A DNA stretch of 22,427 nt. Origin: Geobacter sp. (lineage in GTDB: Bacteria > Desulfobacterota > Desulfuromonadia > Geobacterales > Pseudopelobacteraceae). A program made the position numbers and the translations under genes. The DNA lies in assembly GCA_027346925.1 (NCBI GenBank), contig DAIERH010000003.1, forward strand, positions 1-22,427, read 5' to 3'. Of this stretch, positions 1 to 6,613 are shown piece by piece (position 1 is the first letter of the stretch; each line of letters opens with the position of its first letter). Under the pieces are notes generated by a model that saw only the letters and a program-made list of their open reading frames with translations, did not search any database and was not told the DNA's origin.

Positions 1-1689
1 GTTGTCGGCGTTGATGACGGCGTGGCACTCGTCCACGATCACCAGCACCCCGGGGCGGGCGAAGCTGGGGGTGAACCCGCTGGTCTTCAGCCGGGCGCTG
101 TTCTCCAGGCCCCGGGCTTCGACCAGTTCCACCAGGCCGTTGATGGTACGGGTATAGAATTTGCGGACCGGCATGCGATTGACTAGAATGCCCTCACCCG
201 CCCGTTCCACGGCGACCGGATCACCGGTATTGAAGGCAGCCACCTGATTGTCATGCTCCCCGTCGATGCCGAAGAGAAAATTGTATGTAGCCCCATTGAA
301 GCGGCAGGCCACAATCAGTGTGACCGCCTCGGGCCGCCCCGTCTTGTGGTTGAAACGGGTGGTGGAGGTTACAAACGAGCCCTCCGAGGGGGAGCCGGCG
401 GCCAAGAGGAAGTCTAGGGTGACGTTCTTTGGCTTGAGCCGGCCCAAGGATGGCAATCCCCATGGCTTGAAGGGTTCATGGGGGCGGGAATGATAATGGG
501 CACTCCGCTCCAGCAGCACCACCACGTTATTGTTGATCGGCCCGCCGATGGAGTGCGATAGACCGGCGTTCAGGCCTCGCTCAACGATCAGGCGGTGGTT
601 TTCCACGATCTGGATCATACCGGTGGCTCCCAGGGGGTGGCCCCGCCCCTTCAGCCCGCCGGTCAGGTTGGTGGGAAAGGCCCCATCAGGCCCGGTCAGG
701 GTGTCGTCAAGCAACGCATCCATCAGGCGGCCGCGGCTGACGATCCCCAGGTCAACGAGGTTGATGGGGCCGAAACCGTTGAAGGGGTCATGCATATTGA
801 CATGCAGCTTCCCCGCGAAAGTACGGATATCCTTGATGCCTGCCATGCCATAGGCATAGGCGGCGGCAATGACCGTAGCCGGGAAGGAATGAAAATAGTT
901 GCGATCGGCTATGGTTGGGATATCGGTGGCGCTCCCCACACCGCTCACCAGCACCTCCTGCGGCTTCGAGGTCAGGATGACCGCCGCCATGCCGTCGGAC
1001 ATGGGACAGTAATCGTGGTAACGCAGGGGATACCAGTAGCGGTAGTTGGCGCCACTGGCGATCTGGCGGTAGTATTCCTCCACCTCGATGGGGAAATCCA
1101 GGTGGGCGTCCCGGTTCAGTGCGGCAAAACGATGGCTGCGGCTGGTCAACATGGCTGAATAGGCGGTCCACTCCTCATAGGAGAGCCCCAGCCTTTCCTT
1201 GAGGGCACGCGCCACCAAGGCCCCGCAGGCCGGCATGGTCAGACCGAACTCGGCTTCGTCGCGGTCGATCACTCCGGCGATGATACGGGTCGCCTCCAGG
1301 GTGGAGGCATCGCTCATCTTCTGGATACCGATGGCCAGGACATGGTCATGGCGCCCAGAAGCCACCTCCAGATAGGCGTTTTCGAAGGCCGAGGCGCCGG
1401 AGGAGGAGGCCGTGTCGATCAGCACCGATTTTGCGCCGGAAATACCGAGGATTCCGGCGATCTTGGCCGCAGTATTGTCCACGCCGGAAAAGGCGGCCGG
1501 ATTCTGGCTCCCCACCACCACCGCCTCGATATCGCGCCGCCTGACCGGGCTGCCGCCGAAGACCTCCCCACAGCGTTCAGCCATCTCCAGAAAGGAGAGG
1601 CTGTCCTTGTCCTTACCGTTATAGCGTCCTACGGGTGCCATCCAGGAAGCCGCCAGATAGACCTGACGGGGACGAAATGCCGTGTTCAT
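1..1689 (-). CDS. Thiolase-superfamily protein with C-terminal extension (3' end outside window)
   Basis: An open frame runs from ATG at 1689 to the left edge (563 codons, no stop), so the C-terminus is missing. Residues 1-395 look like an SCP-x-type thiolase: the His motif GHPLGATG is at 350-357, preceded by an HDPF motif, and followed by a GLSHSIGG stretch that resembles the C-terminal GLxHNxG of SCP-x thiolases. The position of the nucleophilic Cys (in the family context NNNCATGSSA) reads DTASSSGASA, giving Ser95. Residues after about 400 form an extra domain that faintly resembles a DUF35/OB-fold acyl-CoA-binding module; this is a weak guess. An SD-like AAGGGGGG lies about 5 bases before the ATG. 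Its neighbour upstream is a beta-hydroxyacid dehydrogenase, which suggests acyl-CoA or short-chain acid metabolism. Substrate unknown; without Cys it may be a Claisen-type variant or a non-catalytic partner. Confidence 0.85.
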   Translation of the reverse strand, partial: MNTAFRPRQVYLAASWMAPVGRYNGKDKDSLSFLEMAERCGEVFGGSPVRRRDIEAVVVGSQNPAAFSGVDNTAAKIAGILGISGAKSVLIDTASSSGASAFENAYLEVASGRHDHVLAIGIQKMSDASTLEATRIIAGVIDRDEAEFGLTMPACGALVARALKERLGLSYEEWTAYSAMLTSRSHRFAALNRDAHLDFPIEVEEYYRQIASGANYRYWYPLRYHDYCPMSDGMAAVILTSKPQEVLVSGVGSATDIPTIADRNYFHSFPATVIAAAYAYGMAGIKDIRTFAGKLHVNMHDPFNGFGPINLVDLGIVSRGRLMDALLDDTLTGPDGAFPTNLTGGLKGRGHPLGATGMIQIVENHRLIVERGLNAGLSHSIGGPINNNVVVLLERSAHYHSRPHEPFKPWGLPSLGRLKPKNVTLDFLLAAGSPSEGSFVTSTTRFNHKTGRPEAVTLIVACRFNGATYNFLFGIDGEHDNQVAAFNTGDPVAVERAGEGILVNRMPVRKFYTRTINGLVELVEARGLENSARLKTSGFTPSFARPGVLVIVDECHAVINADN

Positions 1690-1704
1690 GAATCCCCCCC
1701 TTGA

Positions 1705-1736
1705 ACAAGAAAAGGCGCCCGGCATGCAGGCGCCTT
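1705..1736 (-). terminator. Rho-independent terminator after the dehydrogenase gene
   Basis: Perfect 8-bp arms AAGGCGCC (1712-1719) and GGCGCCTT (1729-1736) surround a 9-base loop. On the minus strand the stem is followed by TTTTCTTG. It lies 32 bases after the dehydrogenase stop and within 25 bases of the thiolase ATG, so it sits in the thiolase leader. Confidence 0.7.
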
Positions 1737-1768
1737 AAACTGTACCATACAGCCGGCGTTCCTCAAGA

Positions 1769-2635
1769 CTACTTGCGCAGCACCTTGATAACCGCCGAGA
1801 AGTCTTCCTCGCCCCAGCCAGCCGCCACGCCCGCTTCATACACCTTGCTTGCGGCCTCGGCGGCAGGGAGGGTCAAACCGACCAGACGGGCGGCGTTCAT
1901 GACCACATGCATCTGCTCGTTGACGTACTTAAGCGCCAGACTGCGGGAGAAGTCATCCCTGGCCATGGCCCGGCCCTTGAGGTGGAACAGGGGGGAGGCA
2001 ACCCCACGGGTGTCGAGCACTTCCAGTATCTTGTCGGCGTTGAAACCCATTTTTTCGCCGAAGACCAGGCCCTCGGCCAGCACCTGAACCAGTTCGGCCT
2101 GCACCAAGTTGACGATGAACTTCATCTTGGTAGCGTCTCCCACCTGGCCTACATGGATGATGTTCAGGCCGAAATAGGAGAAAGCTTCCCGGCATTTACC
2201 CACCAGCGAGGAGTCCCCGCCGGTGATGACGGTCAACAGGCCGTTGGCTGCATGGTCCTTGCTGCCCCAGACCGGCGCGTCCAGATAGAGGACCTTTTTC
2301 CTGGTCGATTCGTCAAACATCTTCATCGTGGTTTCCAGGGAGTGGGAGCCCATGTCGGCCAGGATGGTGCCGGCGTCGATGCCGGCCAGAATACCGTTTT
2401 CTCCGAAGAACAACCCGCCCAGTTCATCCCCTTCGGGGACAATGGCGATCACCAGGTCGCGCCCCTTGGCGGCATCGGCGGCGGATGCCGCCCCCTTTGC
2501 GCCCAACGCAACCAAGTCTGCAACCGCTTCCTGGCTGCTGTCAAAAACGGTCACTTCATAGCTGCCCTTGGTCAAGTTGGCGGCCATATGCCTGCCAACG
2601 GTGCCAAGTCCGATAAATCCGATTTTTCTCAGCAT
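1769..2635 (-). CDS. NAD(P)-dependent beta-hydroxyacid dehydrogenase, glyoxylate/succinic semialdehyde reductase type
   Basis: 288 aa, the usual length for the 3-hydroxyisobutyrate dehydrogenase superfamily. The N-terminal Rossmann fold has GLGTVG at residues 10-14 region, the substrate motif DAPVWGS is at 119-125, and the catalytic Lys is K172 in GDATKMKFIVN. The MK-x-x-VN form of this motif, rather than K-x-x-NN, matches the GLYR1-like branch that reduces glyoxylate and succinic semialdehyde with NADPH, a branch characterised in Geobacter. The start is set at ATG 2635 because AGGAGG lies 8-13 bases upstream; an ATG nine codons earlier would put the SD inside the gene. Single gene with its own probable promoter and a terminator. 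Exact substrate is inferred, not shown. Confidence 0.9.
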   Translation of the reverse strand: MLRKIGFIGLGTVGRHMAANLTKGSYEVTVFDSSQEAVADLVALGAKGAASAADAAKGRDLVIAIVPEGDELGGLFFGENGILAGIDAGTILADMGSHSLETTMKMFDESTRKKVLYLDAPVWGSKDHAANGLLTVITGGDSSLVGKCREAFSYFGLNIIHVGQVGDATKMKFIVNLVQAELVQVLAEGLVFGEKMGFNADKILEVLDTRGVASPLFHLKGRAMARDDFSRSLALKYVNEQMHVVMNAARLVGLTLPAAEAASKVYEAGVAAGWGEEDFSAVIKVLRK

Positions 2636-2683
2636 GAGTATGCCTCCTGAAATAAAGATCATTTTTTCAAATAATGTTTTGTA

Positions 2684-2711
2684 ATCTTACACAAAAACAA
2701 GCGGCTTGCAA
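2684..2711 (-). promoter_or_regulatory. Probable sigma-70 promoter of the dehydrogenase gene
   Basis: Read on the minus strand: -35 TTGCAA (2706-2711), 16-base spacer, -10 TAAGAT (2684-2689), in an AT-rich stretch about 50 bases before the start. A near-palindrome TTTTGTAA/TTACACAAAA (2677-2696) covers the -10 and could be an operator. Confidence 0.4.
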
Positions 2712-2778
2712 CTCCCAAATTTGATAACGGTTTCAATATATAACAACATCCCCGCATAGTGGATTCGAAAGATTCACC

Positions 2779-3435
2779 TCAGCGGGATACATGCACACCG
2801 ATACGCGGACAGAGCGCAGCCAGACGGCAGGTTGAGCAGCGCGGTGAGACAGGATGACAATGGTTTTGGCCAAATGCCACCAACAGGTCGTTGATCTCGA
2901 TCCAGTACTCTTGCGGCAATATCGCCCGCAGGGCCATCTCGGTGGCTTCCGGCGACCTGGTGGCCACATACCCCCAGCGGTTGCAGATGCGATGAACATG
3001 GGTATCGACGCAGATACCCGGTTTGCCGAACCCCAGGGTCAGCACCAGGTTGGCGGTCTTACGCCCCACACCCTTGAAGGCCAGGAGTTCATCCAACTCG
3101 TCCGGCACCGCCCCGCCGTACTCGGACATGAGCCGCTGTGCGATCGCCCGGATCTGTTCAGCCTTGGTACGGTAGAAACCGGCCGGATAGATCAAACCGG
3201 CGATCTCTTCCACGGCCAGGCTTTGCATTTCCCGGGCGGTGGCGGCGCGCCCGAAGAGCCGGGCCGAGGCCGCAGCTGTCACCTCATCCTTGGTGCGCAA
3301 CGAGATGATGCAGGATATCAGTACCTTGAACGGACTGCGATCCGCTTCGGCAACGACCGTCACAGCGGGCTTGCGCCATTTCGGGTACTCTTCCCGCAGG
3401 ATGGCGATGGCGGTATGGATATCGTCGGGTTTCAC
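2779..3435 (-). CDS. nth: Endonuclease III (DNA glycosylase/AP lyase)
   Basis: 218 aa, family-typical. Removes oxidised pyrimidines from DNA and cleaves the abasic site in base-excision repair. The helix-hairpin-helix LLAFKGVGRKTANL is at 117-130 with catalytic Lys126; the catalytic Asp is D144 in VDTHVHRICNRWG. The 4Fe-4S cluster ligands are C193, C200, C203 and C209, with the standard C-x6-C-x2-C-x5-C spacing. The start is taken as GTG at 3435: family homology begins there and no Met follows until residue 70. No Shine-Dalgarno is visible before it, and a good promoter ends so close that the message may be leaderless. An upstream TTG in frame is the alternative. Divergent from the PHP gene. 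Confidence 0.93.
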   Translation of the reverse strand: MKPDDIHTAIAILREEYPKWRKPAVTVVAEADRSPFKVLISCIISLRTKDEVTAAASARLFGRAATAREMQSLAVEEIAGLIYPAGFYRTKAEQIRAIAQRLMSEYGGAVPDELDELLAFKGVGRKTANLVLTLGFGKPGICVDTHVHRICNRWGYVATRSPEATEMALRAILPQEYWIEINDLLVAFGQNHCHPVSPRCSTCRLAALCPRIGVHVSR

Positions 3436-3442
3436 GGGACAA

Positions 3443-3471
3443 ATAGTACCCGAACCGGGTGAGGCATGCAA
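3443..3471 (-). promoter_or_regulatory. Probable promoter of nth, possibly leaderless
   Basis: Minus-strand -35 TTGCAT (3466-3471), 17-base spacer, -10 TACTAT (3443-3448). The expected transcription start, 7-8 bases after the -10, falls on or next to the GTG start codon at 3435. Confidence 0.45.
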
Positions 3472-3505
3472 TACCGGTTTTACTTTTGGGCAAAGCGAGG
3501 CTACT

Positions 3506-4402
3506 ATGAATCGCATGAGCAGTGACACGAGACAATACATAGACCTGCACCTGCACTCCACCTGCTCGGACGGCGCCTTTTCGCCCGCGGAGCTGGTGGA
3601 GCGGGCCGGGAAAGCGGGACTGACGGCCATAGCCATCGCCGACCACGACTCGGTGACGGGTATCTCCGAAGCCGTCACGGCGGGGGAGATAGGCGGCATC
3701 AAGGTGATCCCGGCGGTGGAGCTTTCCGTGCAGTTCGGAGCATGGCAGGACATCCATCTGCTGGGGTACGGCATTGACTACGCCGACAGCGGTTTTCTTG
3801 AACGACTGAACGGGTTCCGCCAACGACGGGAGCGGCGCAACGTGGAGATCCTCGAGCGGGTGAACGAACGGCTCACCCATGAGGGACGGAGCGGGTTGGA
3901 GCTTTCCCAAGTGCTCGCCTACGCCAGGGATGCCATAGGGCGCCCCCACATCGCCCGCGCCCTCATCGACAGGGGATACGTCAAGTCGGTCGAGGATGCC
4001 TTCCAGCGTTACCTGGTCCCCTGCAATGTGCCCAAGGCATACTGGCCCATCGATGACGCCATAGCAGGGATCAGGCGGGTGGGAGGCGCAGCCGTGCTGG
4101 CCCATCCGACCACCATCAGCACCGACCGCCAGGAACTGCGTCAAGCCATCAGGGAACTGGCGGACTTGGGGCTGGATGGTGTCGAAGCATTCAACAACCT
4201 GGCTCAGCCGGATGAAATGGAGTTCCTGCGCCGCCTGGCGGGGGAATTGGGGCTTTTGGTTACCGGTGGGTCCGATTTCCACGGTATCGAAGAGGGGCTC
4301 GAAATGGGAAAGGGGCGGGGTGGCATGCGCTTCTCAGCCTCTCTCCTCGCCCCCTTGAAAAAACGGCTAGCGGAACGACAGGATCAGCTTTTATCCTTGT
4401 AG
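3506..4402 (+). CDS. PHP-domain phosphoesterase (YciV/RNase AM-like)
   Basis: 298 aa. A metal-dependent PHP-superfamily phosphoesterase; relatives hydrolyse nucleoside 3',5'-bisphosphates or trim RNA 5' ends. Metal-ligand motifs are all present: HLHSTCSDG (15-23), DHD (46-48), VIPAVELS with E72, RPHIARAL, AHP in the second half, and GGSDFHG near the C-terminus. The start is ATG 3506, preceded by GCGAGG at a spacing of 6; an ATG three codons later is less well placed. Its last 19 bases overlap, tail to tail, with the kinase-like gene on the other strand. Exact substrate is inferred from family similarity only. Confidence 0.88.
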   Translation: MNRMSSDTRQYIDLHLHSTCSDGAFSPAELVERAGKAGLTAIAIADHDSVTGISEAVTAGEIGGIKVIPAVELSVQFGAWQDIHLLGYGIDYADSGFLERLNGFRQRRERRNVEILERVNERLTHEGRSGLELSQVLAYARDAIGRPHIARALIDRGYVKSVEDAFQRYLVPCNVPKAYWPIDDAIAGIRRVGGAAVLAHPTTISTDRQELRQAIRELADLGLDGVEAFNNLAQPDEMEFLRRLAGELGLLVTGGSDFHGIEEGLEMGKGRGGMRFSASLLAPLKKRLAERQDQLLSL

Positions 4403-5211
4403 GCCTTGTAGTTCACTACCTGGATGTCCTCCCTGACAGACTTGACCCCCTTGACCGCTTCCACGATCCTGATGGCGCCTTTTTTTTCTTCCTCCGAGGC
4501 GAGGTAGCCGCTCAGGAGTACCCTTCCCTTTTCAACGTCAATCTTGAAGGGGCGGTAATCCAGGTCGGGCGAGTTCAGCAGGGCTGTTTCGATCCGCTTC
4601 ACAAGTATAATATTGTCAATGATCTCGGCCGCGCCCTTCTCCGCATCCTTGAGGGCCGGCTCCTTGGCGGCGGCCACGATAATATCGACAATCGAGGCGG
4701 GCGACAGCCGCGAGGTGTTGAAGGTCAGGTCGTATCCCAGCGGATCATCCCAATCACGGTCGAAATAGAAGTGGATGAACCCGCCCCTCTGGTGATCGCT
4801 GCGGCGGATCATGGAGCGGGCCAGGTCGGGATCAATCCACTCGCGCTCGGCAAAGCGCTCCACACGCTCCTCGAAATCGGCGATGAAACGGAGCCTGAGA
4901 ACGTTGCCGCATTCCTTCACCAAATCCTGGCCGCCACGGCCGTAGAGGATCACGTTTCCCTTGCGGGCGAAATCGAGCAGGATCAGTTCGACCGTATTCA
5001 ACGCGGCGGCTCGCTTGCGGTCCTCGGCCGTGATGTATGACGGCGGTTTTTCATCAACCATCTGGAGCAAGTCCGGGGAAAGCCCGTACTTGGGTGCACT
5101 GGAGTTGATGCACGCGCCGTCGACCAGCGTATACTTCAGTTTTTTGGCAACCTCCGCCGCTATCTGATATGCCCCGGTGCCCATTTCCCGTGAAATCGTG
5201 ATAACCGCCAT
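4384..5211 (-). CDS. Cytidylate kinase-like protein with C-terminal BON domain
   Basis: 275 aa. Residues 1-200 resemble the cytidylate-kinase-like family (PF13189 type): N-terminal VITISREMGTGAYQIA corresponds to the P-loop ITISRxxGSGGxxIA, followed by VILYGRGGQD and the Arg-rich lid region with FAEREWIDPDLARSMIRRSD. Residues about 203-268 form a BON domain (NIILVKRIETALL ... VEKGRVLLSGYLASEEEK ... VKGVKSVREDIQVV), normally found in envelope or osmotic-stress proteins. No signal peptide is seen, so it should be cytoplasmic. Start ATG 5211 is chosen because GGGAGG lies 8 bases upstream. The second P-loop Gly pair is changed to AY, so nucleoside kinase activity is uncertain. Confidence 0.82.
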   Translation of the reverse strand: MAVITISREMGTGAYQIAAEVAKKLKYTLVDGACINSSAPKYGLSPDLLQMVDEKPPSYITAEDRKRAAALNTVELILLDFARKGNVILYGRGGQDLVKECGNVLRLRFIADFEERVERFAEREWIDPDLARSMIRRSDHQRGGFIHFYFDRDWDDPLGYDLTFNTSRLSPASIVDIIVAAAKEPALKDAEKGAAEIIDNIILVKRIETALLNSPDLDYRPFKIDVEKGRVLLSGYLASEEEKKGAIRIVEAVKGVKSVREDIQVVNYKAYKDKS

Positions 5212-5247
5212 CGAAAAACCTCCCAGCGTTGTAAACAATCCCCGCGC

Positions 5248-5276
5248 TATATAACACGTTGCGGTTGTGTAAACAA
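5248..5276 (-). promoter_or_regulatory. Possible promoter of the kinase-like/BON gene
   Basis: Minus-strand -35 TTGTTT (5271-5276), 17-base spacer, -10 TATATA (5248-5253), about 40 bases before the ATG. The -35 is weak. A perfect palindrome abuts it on the upstream side. Confidence 0.35.
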
Positions 5277-5297
5277 GAAGGTAATGCTACCTTCTTG
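5274..5297. repeat. Perfect 10-bp inverted repeat with 4-base loop
   Basis: CAAGAAGGTA (5274-5283), loop ATGC, TACCTTCTTG (5288-5297). It lies between the divergent kinase-like and methyltransferase-like genes, overlaps the putative -35 of the former, and has no T-run, so an operator is more likely than a terminator. Confidence 0.7.
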
Positions 5298-5324
5298 ACC
5301 ATACCCCCTTCAAAGGAGCATGCC

Positions 5325-5927
5325 CTGCCCGACTACGCCGTCTTCATACTCCGTTTCTGCCTCTTTGCCTGCGCCCATTCCCTGTTTGCCAGCCAAAGGG
5401 TAAAGCGTGCCCTCACGGGCTGGCCCGCCCGGGAGCCCCGTTCCTACCGGCTGATCTACAATCTGGCGTCCGTCGTCATGTTCGCCTGGGTCATGGGTGC
5501 CTATCGGAATTCAGCGGTGCTGTATTTTGTGCCGGGTGTCCTGAGTCTGGTCATGTACCTGCTTCAGATCATCATCCTGGGCATCCTGATCAGTTGTGTG
5601 CGCCGGACCGGTATGGCCGACTTCCTCGGTCTCAAGCGGAGCGGTGCCGGGGCAGCGTCTATCCCGGGCCTGGTGACCGGCGGCTGGTACGCCGTTGTGC
5701 GCCACCCGCTCTATCTCTTCTCGTTCCTCTTCCTCATGCTCAACCCGGTCATGACCGCCCAATGGCTTCTGCTGACCATCCTCTCCACGATCTATTTCCT
5801 ATGCGGTGCGTTGATCGAGGAACGGCGGCTCACGGCACTGTTCGGCGACGAGTACCGGCGCTACCAGGGGGAGGTCCCGTTCGTGATCCCCTGGCCGGCC
5901 CGGCTCAAGCGGCCGCCATCCGCCTGA
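5325..5927 (+). CDS. Membrane methyltransferase-like protein (ICMT/PEMT family), probable CTG start
   Basis: 200 aa from the proposed start. Hydrophobic segments cover most of the first 150 residues. The C-terminal half has the hallmark of isoprenylcysteine carboxyl methyltransferase/phospholipid methyltransferase-like proteins: GGWYAVVRHPLYLFSFL, then EERRLTALFGDEYRRYQ ending in VPFVIP. These bind S-adenosylmethionine at the membrane; the substrate is unknown. The start is unclear: AAAGGAG (5312-5318) is 6 bases before in-frame CTG 5325, while the nearby ATG at 5320 is out of frame. In-frame TTG codons at 5295 and 5259 are alternatives without a good SD. The last 23 bases overlap the convergent MgtC-like gene. 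Confidence 0.75.
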   Translation: MPDYAVFILRFCLFACAHSLFASQRVKRALTGWPAREPRSYRLIYNLASVVMFAWVMGAYRNSAVLYFVPGVLSLVMYLLQIIILGILISCVRRTGMADFLGLKRSGAGAASIPGLVTGGWYAVVRHPLYLFSFLFLMLNPVMTAQWLLLTILSTIYFLCGALIEERRLTALFGDEYRRYQGEVPFVIPWPARLKRPPSA

Positions 5928-6603
5928 AATTGACCCCGCGTACACCGTCTATCGCCGATATGCGGTCAATTGCCTCATAGGAAATATGCCGGGCGTGCAT
6001 CTTTATCTGCAGATCAAAGACCAGCCTACCGTCAGGGCGCCGCTCCATGCCAGCCGGCGTCATCTGGAAGCCGCATGCCTCGATTGCCTCGGAGATGCGC
6101 CCTAACTGCCCCGCCACATCGTCGCTTTCCACCGTCAGCAAGGCGTAACTGTCACGGGCCAGTATCCCCTCGATCTTCTTCAGGGCGATCAGGCTGACCA
6201 GGCTTATGGCGGTAACCAATATTGACGGTCCGAACAGGCCGACTCCGCAGGCAACCCCGATCGCCGCCGCTATCCAGAGACAGGCCGCTGTCGTCAGTCC
6301 CCGCACCGATGCTTTTTCGCGGATGATGGCGCCGGCCCCCAGGAAGCCGATGCCGACCACCACCTGGGCCGCCACCCGGCCCGGATCGACACGGACCGCC
6401 AACGTATCGCTCATATTGCCAAATATGCGGTAGAAGTCGATGGAAACGATCACGAACAGGGCCGAGCCGACCGAGACCAAAAGATGCGTCCGAAAACCGG
6501 CCGTGCGGCCGTGGATTTCACGTTCCAGGCCGATCAGCGCTCCAAGCAGCGAAGCCAGGAACAGGCGGCCAGCCATCACCATGTTGAAATCAAGGGGCGT
6601 CAT
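5905..6603 (-). CDS. MgtC/SapB family membrane protein
   Basis: 232 aa. Typical MgtC/SapB N-terminal membrane domain: LERE-x-x-GRTAGFRTHLLVSVG, then VVVGIGFLGAGAIIR and RGLTTAACLWIAAAIGVA, giving about four to five transmembrane helices in residues 5-150. A soluble C-terminal domain (about 155-232) resembles an ACT-like fold. MgtC relatives bind or inhibit F1Fo ATPase or act in magnesium and phosphate homeostasis; the role here is not known. Start ATG 6603 has AGGAG 7 bases upstream; the gene begins only 10 bases after the GTPase stop, so it is the last gene of the SPOR-HEAT-GTPase set. An upstream in-frame start would lie inside the GTPase gene. Confidence 0.87.
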   Translation of the reverse strand: MTPLDFNMVMAGRLFLASLLGALIGLEREIHGRTAGFRTHLLVSVGSALFVIVSIDFYRIFGNMSDTLAVRVDPGRVAAQVVVGIGFLGAGAIIREKASVRGLTTAACLWIAAAIGVACGVGLFGPSILVTAISLVSLIALKKIEGILARDSYALLTVESDDVAGQLGRISEAIEACGFQMTPAGMERRPDGRLVFDLQIKMHARHISYEAIDRISAIDGVRGVNFRRMAAA

Positions 6604-6613
6604 GGAGCAACTC

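Noticed and set aside
10..30. DECH in the thiolase extension resembles a helicase Walker B motif.
   Set aside because: It lies in the same frame as the thiolase with no other helicase motif; most likely chance.
3239..3505. Upstream extension of the PHP gene frame.
   Set aside because: It overlaps the nth gene and promoter; ATG 3506 has an SD and family homology starts there.
5228..5240. GTAAACAATC strings here and near 22236 as a shared operator.
   Set aside because: Short AT-rich match with no symmetry or common position relative to genes; likely chance.
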